Made by a program: the position numbers and the translations under genes
The notes under the pieces: generated by a model
Told to the model about the DNA's origin: nothing
Databases searched by the model: none
Seen by the model: only the letters and a program-made list of their open reading frames with translations
Shown: positions 27,455 through 35,964 of the stretch, in pieces
Numbering within the stretch: the first letter of the stretch is position 1
Layout of the letters: every line of letters begins with the position of its first letter
DNA from: Myxococcota bacterium
GTDB lineage: Bacteria; Myxococcota_C; UBA6777
DNA length: 64,000 bases
Assembly: GCA_023150835.1 (NCBI GenBank)
Contig: JAKLKB010000002.1
Span: forward strand, 124,001-188,000
Reading direction: 5' to 3'

Positions 27455-28633
27455 TTGAGATACCTTGTTGCCGTCGACTATCACTTCCTTGATGCCCCGG
27501 GCGGGGCACCGCGAGTTGCTTATGATATCGCCCAATTAGCCAAAGATGCCGGCCATGACGTGGCGATGATCTGCTACCACCCAAACGCCACACACGACGA
27601 TCTTTGCACACAAGACGGAATGCAAGTGTTACGGGTAGGCCATACATCGTTGCCGAAGTGGGATCCTCGCCGCACGTTTTCCTCCATCCAAAACGTGCAA
27701 CAAGCCGTTCGTCGCTTTTTTGGCAAACAGTCGTGGGATCGGCTGCACATCCACAGTATCATGACCGGCTTGGGAGCCTCCTTAGCGCTCAACTCCCGCA
27801 CCCACCGATGCCTGACACTCCATTCGCCTGTTTCTCTCGAATATGCTGCACACGAACCGTCCGATCTGTTCCAAAGAGCAAAACACCTGCTGGGTGTTCC
27901 TCTGCTCGTTTGGATGGAGCGAAAGCTCCTCTACCAAAGCCAGCACATCCACGTCCTTTCACGTTTTAGCGCACGCTACATTGAGCAAACATATCCCTCC
28001 CTCGCCGAAAGAGTCGATGTGATCCCTTATTGGCGCCAAGCCGCGCTAAAACGGACGCACACCAAAGAAGCTGCACGGGCTGCGCTGGGGTGGGATCTCA
28101 ACAAAGTCATCTTTTTTACAGTGAGAAACCATATCGCACGCACAGGCATCGGCGATGCCATTGAGGCCGTTCACCCGCTCGCAAAAGCCGGTCGATGCGA
28201 ACTGATGATCGCAGGAGATGGACCCCTTCGCTCCGCTTACCAACAACGCGTCGTCGAGGCTGGCCTCGAACAAGATATCCGCTTTCTCGGTCGCATCTCT
28301 GATCAGGCGCTACACCTCGCCTACCAAGCCGCTGATGCCTTTTTGGTGCCGACCCGCGCTCTCGAATGTTTTGGACTGATCTTGATCGAAGCGATGGCTT
28401 TCGGGTGTCCTGTGATCAGTTCGGATTCTTCCGCTATTCCCGAAGTGATGAACCCGATCTTGCCGCAGTACGTGTATCCCGCAGGCAATGTACCTGCGCT
28501 CACAAAAAAGCTCACGCAGTTTCTAAACAAAGAACTCCCCCTCCCCTCCGCAGATCAAATCACCCAATACGTCGAAGACACGTACGGCCCCCAGCGTGTG
28601 ATCCCCATGTACTTGAAATGGCTTTTGGCCTAG
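27455..28633 (+). CDS. Glycosyltransferase, GT4 family
   Basis: GT-B fold retaining glycosyltransferase, 392 residues. The N-terminal acceptor domain has DAPGGAPRVAYDIAQLAKDA near residue 13. The donor domain carries GDGPLRSAYQ, IRFLGRISDQ and the GT4 signature RALECFGLILIEAMAFGCPV, containing the EX7E pair, followed by SSDSSAIPEV. The start is TTG 27455, with GGAG about 8 bases upstream; no ATG is available in register and homologues usually begin MRxLxV. Cytoplasmic or membrane-peripheral. It is divergent from asnB, so a role in surface glycan assembly is reasonable, but the sugar is unknown. Confidence 0.88.
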   Translation: MRYLVAVDYHFLDAPGGAPRVAYDIAQLAKDAGHDVAMICYHPNATHDDLCTQDGMQVLRVGHTSLPKWDPRRTFSSIQNVQQAVRRFFGKQSWDRLHIHSIMTGLGASLALNSRTHRCLTLHSPVSLEYAAHEPSDLFQRAKHLLGVPLLVWMERKLLYQSQHIHVLSRFSARYIEQTYPSLAERVDVIPYWRQAALKRTHTKEAARAALGWDLNKVIFFTVRNHIARTGIGDAIEAVHPLAKAGRCELMIAGDGPLRSAYQQRVVEAGLEQDIRFLGRISDQALHLAYQAADAFLVPTRALECFGLILIEAMAFGCPVISSDSSAIPEVMNPILPQYVYPAGNVPALTKKLTQFLNKELPLPSADQITQYVEDTYGPQRVIPMYLKWLLA

Positions 28634-28651
28634 ACCCACCGCTTATTTCGC

Positions 28652-28765
28652 GATGATTTTAGAGCCATCTTTTGCTTCATGATGCTCTGGATGATTTTAG
28701 AGCCATCTTTTGCTTTGCGATGCTCTGGATGATTTTGAAGCCATCTTTTGTTTTCACGGTGATCT
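28652..28765. repeat. 38-bp tandem array upstream of the hydrogenase operon
   Basis: About 2.9 units with a period of exactly 38 bp: GATGATTTTAGAGCCATCTT then TTGCTTCATGATGCTCTG, with small changes per unit. The last unit decays into the FNR-like box at 28759. It begins 18 bp after the glycosyltransferase stop codon, so it fills the space between that gene and the hydrogenase promoter. Confidence 0.92.
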
Positions 28766-28772
28766 AGATCAA
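28759..28772 (+). promoter_or_regulatory. FNR-like binding site upstream of the hydrogenase operon
   Basis: GTGAT-CTAG-ATCAA matches the FNR consensus TTGAT-N4-ATCAA at 9 of 10 positions. It is centred 78 bp upstream of the first hydrogenase codon. If it acted at -41.5, transcription would begin near 28807; the -10 region there (TACACA at 28795) is weak, as expected for an activated promoter. The context, an anaerobic [NiFe] hydrogenase operon, fits oxygen control by an FNR/CRP-type factor. Confidence 0.6.
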
Positions 28773-28843
28773 CATACGCAAAGCGATCATGCGCTACACA
28801 AGCCAACGTCGCAAAAAACGATCCCCACGGAGTTTGATGGACG

Positions 28844-29968
28844 ATGCACTATCGATTGGAAGCCTCAGACCTACAACAACTCTTGGATGCCCTAAAAGCC
28901 GATGGCTACGCCTTGTTGGGTCCACAGCGTCAAGACAACGCCATCCTCTACGACACACTTGAATCTGCGGCGGATTTACCGCAGGGATGGACCGATCAGC
29001 AAGAAGCAGGGCAATACAAGCTCAAACGCCGCGAAGATGCGGCCTATTTTGGTTATGTGGTGGGGCCGCGCAGTTGGAAACGGGTGTTCTTACCGCCCCG
29101 AAAGCGGTTATGGAGCGCCACCCAACAAGACGGCGCATGGAGCATCGAAGAAGAACCCCTACCGACCCAAAAGGTCGCTCTGATCGGGGTGCGCGCTTGT
29201 GAGATCCACGCCATCGCGATCCAAGATCGCGTGTTGCGCGAAGGCCCCTACCCCGACCCGTATTACACCACCATGCGCGCCCAAAGCCTGATCATCGCGG
29301 TAAATTGCACACAAGCGGCCCCCACCTGTTTTTGCACCTCGATGGATACGGGTCCTAACGCCACCTTTGGCTTTGATCTCAGCCTTACAGAGCTTCTTGA
29401 ACCCGATCACGGCTTTGTTGTGGAAGTGGGCAGCCCCAAAGGCCAAGCTCTTGTCGAAACCTTGGGACTTCCTGCCGCAAACGATCCCGATCAAGCCCGC
29501 GCCCAAGCAGGCGTCGATCAGGCCCGCAAACAGATCAAGCGCACGCTCCAACGCGACGATGTCAAGGCGCTTTTGTATCGCAACCTCGAACACGCCCGTT
29601 GGGACGAAGTCGCTTCTCGTTGTCTTAGCTGCGCCAACTGCACGATGGTCTGCCCCACGTGCTTTTGCACAGAGATGGAAGATATCACCGACTTGACAGG
29701 CGATCATGCCGAACGTTGGCAGCGTTGGGACTCTTGTTTTCACGGGCAGTTTACGCACGTACACGGCGGGCCTGTTCGCCAGTCGACACGCTCGCGCTAT
29801 CGCCAATGGCTGACGCACAAACTGGCATCATGGGAAGATCAGTTCGGAACAACGGGCTGTGTGGGCTGTGGGCGTTGTATCGCGTGGTGTCCCGCAGGAA
29901 TCGACCTTACCGCCGAAGTCAAGGCGTTTCGCGAAAGCGAACACTCGCAGGAGAAAAACAAACGATGA
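28844..29968 (+). CDS. hydB: Group 3b [NiFe] hydrogenase (sulfhydrogenase) beta subunit, 4Fe-4S protein
   Basis: Electron-transfer subunit of cytoplasmic NADP-linked hydrogenase, 374 residues. The N-terminal two thirds match the hydrogenase/sulfite-reductase A family, with [16 protein letters not shown] and a [10 protein letters not shown] motif. The C-terminus has two 4Fe-4S motifs, [14 protein letters not shown] from C260 and [11 protein letters not shown] from C339. It is the first gene of the operon, 72 bp after the FNR-like box. Its stop overlaps the start of the next gene (ATGA). It would pass electrons between the HydG flavin subunit and the catalytic pair. Confidence 0.9.
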   Translation: MHYRLEASDLQQLLDALKADGYALLGPQRQDNAILYDTLESAADLPQGWTDQQEAGQYKLKRREDAAYFGYVVGPRSWKRVFLPPRKRLWSATQQDGAWSIEEEPLPTQKVALIGVRACEIHAIAIQDRVLREGPYPDPYYTTMRAQSLIIAVNCTQAAPTCFCTSMDTGPNATFGFDLSLTELLEPDHGFVVEVGSPKGQALVETLGLPAANDPDQARAQAGVDQARKQIKRTLQRDDVKALLYRNLEHARWDEVASRCLSCANCTMVCPTCFCTEMEDITDLTGDHAERWQRWDSCFHGQFTHVHGGPVRQSTRSRYRQWLTHKLASWEDQFGTTGCVGCGRCIAWCPAGIDLTAEVKAFRESEHSQEKNKR

Positions 29969-30465
29969 CTCCTCAAGATCTAAAGGCTTTTTTGGCTGAA
30001 CACCCCTTCTTTTCGACACTTCCAGCGGAAGACCTTGCGATCATGTCGTCTTGTGCGGAGTATGCGAGCTTTGCAGTAGGCGATATCCTGCTGCGCGAAG
30101 GCCAACAGGCCACGCGGTTTTATGTCTTGCGCGAAGGTAGCGTCGCGATCGATGTACACCATCCTGCACGAGGCTTGATCACGTTGATGACCGTCGGAAA
30201 AGGCGATGTCGTCGGATGGTCGTGGCTGCTTGAACCTTATCTCTCACAATTTGATGCCCGCGTCTTGCGTCCCACCAAGGCCCTTGTCTTCGATGCGGTG
30301 GCCTTGCGTGCGAGCTTTGAACAGCATCCAGCCTTGGGCTACGCTGTCACACGCAAGCTACTCGCCCAAGTCACCAAACGCCTTTATGCCGCACGCATCC
30401 AATTGCTCGATCTCTACGGCATCTCCAACAACCCCTCATCCGATAGTCCGAAGTATCAGGAGTAA
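29965..30465 (+). CDS. Cyclic-nucleotide-binding-domain protein inside the hydrogenase operon
   Basis: 166 residues holding one cNMP-binding fold (about 15-125: [54 protein letters not shown]) and a C-terminal helix. The phosphate-binding cassette lacks a clean GE...R-S pattern; [10 protein letters not shown] stands in its place, so binding of cAMP or cGMP is uncertain. There is no helix-turn-helix, so it is unlikely to be the regulator of the FNR-like box. Translationally coupled to hydB (ATGA) and 2 bp before hydG, so it is made with the enzyme and may be an accessory or sensor subunit. Confidence 0.82.
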   Translation: MTPQDLKAFLAEHPFFSTLPAEDLAIMSSCAEYASFAVGDILLREGQQATRFYVLREGSVAIDVHHPARGLITLMTVGKGDVVGWSWLLEPYLSQFDARVLRPTKALVFDAVALRASFEQHPALGYAVTRKLLAQVTKRLYAARIQLLDLYGISNNPSSDSPKYQE

Positions 30466-30467
30466 CG

Positions 30468-31310
30468 ATGGGAGCCTTACCCGCGATCCGACCGATGACA
30501 CCGCGCCCTTTTCGTATCGAAGCTGTGCGCCCAGAAACTCCGAACGTCTTTACATGGACGCTGCGCCCGACACAAGAAGGCGAGCCGTTGGTGTTTCAAC
30601 CCGGCCAGTTCAATATGTTGTCGATCTTTGGAGTGGGAGAAGTACCGATCTCGGTCAGCGGAGATGCCGAACAGTCCGAGATATTGGTGCATACAATCCG
30701 CTCCGTGGGAACCGTCACCCAAGTAATGGAAACCAAAAAAGCGGGGGATATCATCGGAGTGCGCGGCCCGTTTGGAAATACATGGCCGCTCCAAGCAGCC
30801 GAAGATTGCGATGTCGTCCTTGCAGTGGGCGGTTTGGGACTTGCACCGATGCGACCCACGATCTACCACCTCTTGCATCACCGCGAACGCTACAAGCGGG
30901 TGTATCTGCTTTATGGTACACGCACCCCCAAAGATATCCTCTATCCTGACGAACTCAAGGCGTGGAGCGAAAGCGGAGCCTTGGATATCCGAACGACCGT
31001 CGACGTGGGCATGGATGGATGGAATGGCGAAGTGGGCCTTGTGACGGACTTGATCAGCGACATCCGTATCGATCCGTACCACAGCATCGCGATGGTTTGT
31101 GGACCCGAGATCATGATGCACTTTACAGCAAAAGCGTTGTTTCACCGACGGATCGCTCCTGCGCGGATCTTTCTCTCGATGGAGCGCTCGATGCGTTGTG
31201 GAACAGGCTGGTGCGGCCACTGTCAGCTAGGCCCGACTTTTCTCTGCAAAGACGGCCCTGTGTACGATTATCCAAGCATCCAAGCTTGGCTGCACAAACG
31301 CGAACTCTGA
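30468..31310 (+). CDS. hydG: Group 3b [NiFe] hydrogenase gamma subunit, FAD/NAD(P)-binding with 2Fe-2S
   Basis: Flavoprotein of the ferredoxin-NADP reductase type that exchanges electrons with NAD(P)H, 280 residues. The N-terminal FAD barrel has FQPGQFNMLSIFGVGEVPIS, then the nucleotide domain GGLGLAPMRPT and YGTRTPKDILY, and a C-terminal 2Fe-2S motif MRCGTGWCGHCQLGPTFLCK. The start is ATG 30468, following GGAG. The gap to the next subunit gene is 193 bp and is filled by repeat A4, whereas the other genes of the operon are tightly packed. Confidence 0.92.
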   Translation: MGALPAIRPMTPRPFRIEAVRPETPNVFTWTLRPTQEGEPLVFQPGQFNMLSIFGVGEVPISVSGDAEQSEILVHTIRSVGTVTQVMETKKAGDIIGVRGPFGNTWPLQAAEDCDVVLAVGGLGLAPMRPTIYHLLHHRERYKRVYLLYGTRTPKDILYPDELKAWSESGALDIRTTVDVGMDGWNGEVGLVTDLISDIRIDPYHSIAMVCGPEIMMHFTAKALFHRRIAPARIFLSMERSMRCGTGWCGHCQLGPTFLCKDGPVYDYPSIQAWLHKREL

Positions 31311-31334
31311 GAAAGAGAGAGGTGATGTCAGAAG

Positions 31335-31466
31335 GTTTTTGTGGGGTTTTACCCCACACCCCACAAGGGAGCGCGGCTCCCTTGACCCCGTATTCGCGGA
31401 GAGAGCAGATGTTTTTCAAACCAACAAAACTGCCGCTTGATATGGCGCGAACACGGCTTTTTTTGG
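31335..31466 (+). repeat. dispersed repeat family A, copy A4, inside the hydrogenase operon
   Basis: First hairpin GTGGGGT/ACCCCAC (7 bp, loop TTT), second hairpin CAAGGGAGC / GCTCCCTTG (perfect 9 bp, loop GCG), then TTGACCCCGTATTCGCGGAG and a tail ending GCGAACACGGC plus T7. The complement is open and encodes the family peptide ([31 protein letters not shown]). Lying between hydG and the small-subunit gene, it would be transcribed with the operon. Confidence 0.92.
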
Positions 31467-31503
31467 CAACTGCGTTTCTTTTAGAAAGAGATAAGGTGGT
31501 GCA

Positions 31504-32307
31504 ATGACGCAAAAGCCCAAGTTGGCGGTGTGGAAGTTTGCCTCTTGTGATGGTTGCCAGTTGAGCTTACTGGATTGCGAAGATGAATTGCTTGCGGTCG
31601 CAGGCGCGGTCGATATCGCGTATTTCCCCGAAGCAACGCGGCGGATGGTGGATGGTCCTTACGATGTGTCGCTGGTGGAGGGTTCGATCACCACGCCGCA
31701 TGATGCCGAACGGATCGTGGCGATCCGCAAAAACTCCAAGAAACTGATCACCCTCGGCGCATGCGCAACCGCTGGCGGTATCCAAGCCCTGCGAAACTTT
31801 CGAGACGTCAAAGAATGGACCTCTCTGGTGTATGCTCATCCCGAATACATCGACACACTCGCGCACTCCGCCCCGATCGCAGAACACGTCAAGGTGGACT
31901 TTGAGTTGCGCGGTTGCCCGATCAACAAGATGCAATTGGTCGAAGTGCTTGCGGCTTTTCTCAACCAGCGCAAGCCGCTTGTCCCCAACCACAGCGTCTG
32001 CGTGGAGTGCAAGCTCAACGAACAAGTCTGTGTAATGGTGACGCAGCAGACGCCGTGTCTTGGGCCTGTGACGCAAGCCGGATGTGGGGCGCTTTGCCCT
32101 CGCTATCTGCGCGGATGCTTCGGATGTTTTGGCCCCAAAGAAAATCCCAACACATCTTCGATGGCGGCACAATGGCGCTCGCTCGGCGCAAGTGAAGCAC
32201 AGATATTACGGGCCTTCCGTGGGATCAACGGGTACGCAGAAGCCTTTCGCCTCGAAAGCGAACGCAGCGAGCAGCAACTCCAATCCACCGAACAAAAAGC
32301 CAAGTGA
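31504..32307 (+). CDS. hydD: Group 3b [NiFe] hydrogenase delta (small) subunit
   Basis: Small subunit carrying the proximal 4Fe-4S cluster and, by its extra cysteines, further clusters; 267 residues. The N-terminus [20 protein letters not shown] holds the proximal-cluster cysteines (C15, C18), followed by GACATAGGI and [19 protein letters not shown]-terminal Cys-rich region ([31 protein letters not shown]) matches the ferredoxin-like part of group 3 enzymes. There is no Tat signal, so the enzyme is cytoplasmic. The stop overlaps a possible GTG start of the large subunit, but ATG 32337 is preferred for the latter. Confidence 0.93.
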   Translation: MTQKPKLAVWKFASCDGCQLSLLDCEDELLAVAGAVDIAYFPEATRRMVDGPYDVSLVEGSITTPHDAERIVAIRKNSKKLITLGACATAGGIQALRNFRDVKEWTSLVYAHPEYIDTLAHSAPIAEHVKVDFELRGCPINKMQLVEVLAAFLNQRKPLVPNHSVCVECKLNEQVCVMVTQQTPCLGPVTQAGCGALCPRYLRGCFGCFGPKENPNTSSMAAQWRSLGASEAQILRAFRGINGYAEAFRLESERSEQQLQSTEQKAK

Positions 32308-32336
32308 CGAGTCGAGAAAGCAAGGGAAATAGGCGC

Positions 32337-33686
32337 ATGGACAAGCGAACGGAAGTCATACAAGTCGACGTACTGGCCCGCGTGGAAGGGGAAGGGGCTT
32401 TGTATCTGGATATCGACGGCGGCGAGGTCAAAGAAGCCCATCTGCGGATCTTTGAACCGCCCCGTTTCTTTGAGGCGTTTTTGCGTGGGCGCGACTTTCG
32501 CGAGATCCCCGATATCACAGCGCGGATCTGTGGGATCTGCCCGATCGCCTACCAGATGGGGGCTTGTCACGCAGCCGAGCAGATCGTGGGAATTCATCCC
32601 GACGGGCCGCTGCGTGAGCTTCGCCGCTTGATCTATTGTGGCGAATGGATCGAAAGCCACGTCCTCCACATCTATATGCTCCATGCCCCCGACTTTTTGG
32701 GATACCAAAGCGCGATCGAGATGGCCGAGATCTACCCCGCCATCGTCGAACGCGGCCTACAAATGAAAAAACTTGGCAACGATCTGATGACCTTTGTCGG
32801 AGGACGCGAGATCCACCCGATCAACGTCAAGGTCGGTGGCTTTTACAAAGCACCTACTGTCAAAGCGATGCGTGCATGGCGTGATCGCCTATTGTGGGCA
32901 CGCGACGCCGCCATCGAAACGATCCGCTGGACCGCCAGCCTCGATTTTCCCGACTTCACACGCGACTACGAGTTTGTCAGTCTTCGCCATCCCAACGAAT
33001 ACCCCCTCAACGAAGGGCGGCTTGTCTCCAACCGTGGGCTCGATATCGATATCACCGAATACAACGACCACTTCCAAGAAGAACACGTCGCACACTCCAA
33101 CGCCCTCCAGTCCATACACAAAGGACACGGCCCCTATTTCGTCGGTCCCCTCGCACGTTACCACAACAACTTTGATCTGCTGACACCCACCTGCCAACAA
33201 CTCGCCCGTGAGATCGGCCTTGGAGAAAGCTGCAACAATCCCTTTCAGAGCATCGTTGTCCGCAGCATCGAAGTCCTCTACGCCTACGAAGAAGCCCTAC
33301 GCATCGTCGAAAACTACACCGAACCCGATGTCTCGGCTCTTGACTTTACACCCCGCGCTGGCACAGGTCACGGATGCACCGAAGCACCCAGAGGGATCTG
33401 TTATCACCGCTACACCACCGACGACAACGGCATCGTGCTTGACGCGCAGATCGTCCCCCCCACCTCCCAAAATCAAAAGAGCATCGAAGACGATCTCTTG
33501 CATCTGGCCCGTCGATCGATGCACCTCTCCACCGAAGATCTGACATGGCGATGCGAACAAGCCATCCGAAACTACGACCCCTGTATCTCTTGCGCAACGC
33601 ACTTCCTCACGCTGCACATCGAAAACAAACAGGACGCCAACACACCGACTCTCGCAAACCCCCTTGCCTCCGAACCCACCGAATAA
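32337..33686 (+). CDS. hydA: Group 3b [NiFe] hydrogenase alpha (large, catalytic) subunit
   Basis: Catalytic subunit with the Ni-Fe centre, 449 residues. The N-terminal ligand motif RICGICP (C65, C68) and C-terminal motif DPCISCATH (C416, C419) provide the four cysteine ligands. After the H of DPCISCATH a tail of about 27 residues follows, which the maturation protease should remove. The start is ATG 32337 with AAGGGAAATAGG upstream; a GTG at 32304 overlapping the previous stop would add 11 residues. Together with the beta, gamma and delta subunits it makes a soluble bidirectional NADP(H)-linked hydrogenase. The specific nickel-insertion hyp genes are not in the window. Confidence 0.96.
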   Translation: MDKRTEVIQVDVLARVEGEGALYLDIDGGEVKEAHLRIFEPPRFFEAFLRGRDFREIPDITARICGICPIAYQMGACHAAEQIVGIHPDGPLRELRRLIYCGEWIESHVLHIYMLHAPDFLGYQSAIEMAEIYPAIVERGLQMKKLGNDLMTFVGGREIHPINVKVGGFYKAPTVKAMRAWRDRLLWARDAAIETIRWTASLDFPDFTRDYEFVSLRHPNEYPLNEGRLVSNRGLDIDITEYNDHFQEEHVAHSNALQSIHKGHGPYFVGPLARYHNNFDLLTPTCQQLAREIGLGESCNNPFQSIVVRSIEVLYAYEEALRIVENYTEPDVSALDFTPRAGTGHGCTEAPRGICYHRYTTDDNGIVLDAQIVPPTSQNQKSIEDDLLHLARRSMHLSTEDLTWRCEQAIRNYDPCISCATHFLTLHIENKQDANTPTLANPLASEPTE

Positions 33687-33692
33687 CGAACC

Positions 33693-34232
33693 ATGACCAC
33701 ACCTCCACCATCTCGCCTTTTGACCGATGTTTCGCAAGAATGCTCCATCTCCCCGCCGATCCGCCTGTTTGGGATCGGTAATCCTTTTCGCAGCGACGAT
33801 CGTGTCGGTCGATTGATCGCACAACAGCTCTCCGACCTCAACAGCCCATCCATCGGGATCTATGAAAGCGATGGAGACGGGGCCAAACTCATCGATCAAT
33901 GGCAAGAGGCTCGCGTCGTCTTCCTTGTCGATGCCGTGTCTTCACGACAACCTGTGGGCGCGCTGCACCGCTACGAAGCCCACGATCTCCCCCTTCCCAA
34001 CGCCATCTTCGGTCGTTCGACTCACCATTGGGGCATGGCCGACGCGATCGAGTTGGCTCGCCGACTCCACAAACTCCCGCCCCGTGTGCTTGTGTACGGG
34101 ATCGAGGCCAGCAACTTTTCTTATGGACTCACCCTTTCCCCTGCCCTCCAAGCCGCCCTCCCCCGCCTTGTCAGCGATCTGCGCGCAGCCTTGACGATAC
34201 ACGCGCTCGCTCTTTCCGTCCCATTCACATAA
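33693..34232 (+). CDS. Hydrogenase maturation endopeptidase
   Basis: HyaD/HycI-type protease that trims the C-terminus of the large subunit after nickel insertion, 179 residues. Motifs: GIGNPFRSDDRVG (family GNxxxxDDxxG), IYESDGDG with the nickel-probing acidic residue replaced in part by DGDG, VDAVSS, and STHHWGMADAIELA with the metal-binding histidine. An N-terminal extension of about 22 residues precedes the core. It starts 6 bp after the large subunit and is the last gene of the operon. The substrate is presumably the adjacent large subunit. Confidence 0.92.
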   Translation: MTTPPPSRLLTDVSQECSISPPIRLFGIGNPFRSDDRVGRLIAQQLSDLNSPSIGIYESDGDGAKLIDQWQEARVVFLVDAVSSRQPVGALHRYEAHDLPLPNAIFGRSTHHWGMADAIELARRLHKLPPRVLVYGIEASNFSYGLTLSPALQAALPRLVSDLRAALTIHALALSVPFT

Positions 34233-34329
34233 AGCTCGTCAAAACCTCGAATGGATCGACGTCCTGTGTTCTCCCTCAACCCACCCTACGACCTTCGCCC
34301 CTTCTCTTCGCCCCCTTCTCTTCGTCCCC

Positions 34330-34400
34330 TTTCCGTGTTTTCCGTGTTTTCCGTGGACTGTTATTCGATATCCGAGCGATGTGTGATCGTAAGATATTGC
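34330..34400 (+). repeat. dispersed repeat family C, copy C3 (three units)
   Basis: Units TTTCCGTGT, TTTCCGTGT and TTTCCGTGG (9 bp each) at 34330-34356, then the flank ACTGTTATTCGATATCCGAG corresponding to ACTCTTCTTTTCGGTATCCT of copy C2. It lies in the 244-bp gap between the convergent hydrogenase operon and murF. Confidence 0.8.
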
Positions 34401-34476
34401 GTAGACGCCCGATTCTTGGGCAGCCACACCTGTCTGCCCCTACACCGTTACGGTAACACACCCTGCGGATTTCGTA

Positions 34477-35964
34477 TTATTCGATATCTTCGCCATACAA
34501 GGGGAGGATCGGTGTATGGCGCGTCGGGTTGTAGGCTTCGATCCGTTGGGAGATGCGTTCGAGCCTCATCCCACGGCTACCTTTGACCAGAACCCATGCT
34601 CCTTGAACGAGCAGGGGTTGAAGGGCTGCCCACATCACCTCAAAAGAGGCTTCTTCAAAGGCATGAACCTTTTCGGCGGGCATCCCATGATCGAGGGCGC
34701 TTTGGGCCATGCCTTTTGCGCGGGGTCCAAATGCAAAAAAGGCGGATATGGCGTGTTGTGCGACCAGTTCACCGATTTTTGCGTGCATCTCGGTTTCGGC
34801 ATTACCGAGTTCGAGCATATCCCCCAAGATCGCGATCGATGGGGCGTCTTGGGCAAGATCGACAAGGGTTTGCAGGGCTGCTTTTTTGGAAGCAGGATTG
34901 CTGTTGTAGCAATCATCGATCAGATGGACACCTGCATCGGTGTGGATCACACGCAAGCGCCGACCTTCGGGCTGTAGCTGTTCAAGCCCCGCGATAATTG
35001 CTTGCGCTGACGCACCCAAAACCGCTGCGGCAGCGATCGCCCCCAGCGCGTTTCCGATCTGGTGGCGTCCAACCAAGGGCAAGCGGAACGACAGCCGCCC
35101 ATGTGCATAAGAATGGATGCTCACAGAAAAGCCCTCTTCTCCGAGGGGTGTGGCTTGGAGCAAGGTGACGAACTGAGCCTCTTGCGGCAAACGCGACGCT
35201 GCATCGGCATCCGTCGAATAGTAGACCTTCGCACAAGTCAACGAAGCAGCTTTTTCCATAATCTTCGGATCATCCGCGTTGACGATCGCGATGTCGTGTC
35301 CTCCTAAACCCAAGAAAAGCTCACCTTTGGCCCTTGCGACCCCATCGAGAGATCCGACACCTTCGAGATGCGCGGGGGCCACGAGCGTGATCCAGCCGAT
35401 ATCAGGACGAGCGATCTCCGTCATCCGAGCGATCTCGCCAAAGGCGTTCATGCCCATCTCAAGGACCGCATAGCGATGTTTTGGTTCGAGTCCAAACAAC
35501 GTCAACGGAAGTCCGATCAGATTGTTGAGATTGCCTTTGGTTTTGAGCGTGGGTGCGACTTGTTGCAAGATGGCTCCCAACATCTCTTTGCCTGTGGTTT
35601 TTCCGCTCGATCCTGTGATCCCCACCACTTTGCAATGTGAGCGATGACGGGAAAGCCACGCCGAAGCAAGATCGCCAAGCGCGGTCAACGTGTCTTCCAC
35701 CAAGATCACAGGTAGATTCGCAGCCCCCCCGCGCTCGGCCTCCGTCAACGGTCGCTGCACCAAGACTGCAACCGCCCCACGTTGTAGGGCAGACGGTACA
35801 AAGGTATGCCCATCACGAGCCGCCACCAACGCAACAAACAACGCTCCTTGTGGGAGTTCGCGTGAGTCTGTGGCCACACCACGCACCACCAATTCGGGGT
35901 TTCCGCTGATGACTTCACCGCCCGTTGCTGCCGCGATCTCCGCTACACGCATCTCCAAGGTCAT
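34477..35964 (-). CDS. murF: UDP-N-acetylmuramoyl-tripeptide--D-alanyl-D-alanine ligase
   Basis: Cytoplasmic ATP-dependent Mur ligase that adds D-Ala-D-Ala to the UDP-MurNAc tripeptide, 495 residues. Motifs: TDSRELPQGALFVAL (N-terminal UDP-binding domain), the P-loop GITGSSGKTTGKEM near residue 113, NLNNLIGLPLTL, EMGMNAFGEI, and DDCYNSNPAS (catalytic and ATP-binding loop), then GDMLELG. The start ATG 35964 overlaps the stop of murE (ATGA), a coupled pair. It is convergent with the hydrogenase operon. Confidence 0.96.
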   Translation of the reverse strand: MTLEMRVAEIAAATGGEVISGNPELVVRGVATDSRELPQGALFVALVAARDGHTFVPSALQRGAVAVLVQRPLTEAERGGAANLPVILVEDTLTALGDLASAWLSRHRSHCKVVGITGSSGKTTGKEMLGAILQQVAPTLKTKGNLNNLIGLPLTLFGLEPKHRYAVLEMGMNAFGEIARMTEIARPDIGWITLVAPAHLEGVGSLDGVARAKGELFLGLGGHDIAIVNADDPKIMEKAASLTCAKVYYSTDADAASRLPQEAQFVTLLQATPLGEEGFSVSIHSYAHGRLSFRLPLVGRHQIGNALGAIAAAAVLGASAQAIIAGLEQLQPEGRRLRVIHTDAGVHLIDDCYNSNPASKKAALQTLVDLAQDAPSIAILGDMLELGNAETEMHAKIGELVAQHAISAFFAFGPRAKGMAQSALDHGMPAEKVHAFEEASFEVMWAALQPLLVQGAWVLVKGSRGMRLERISQRIEAYNPTRHTPILPLYGEDIE

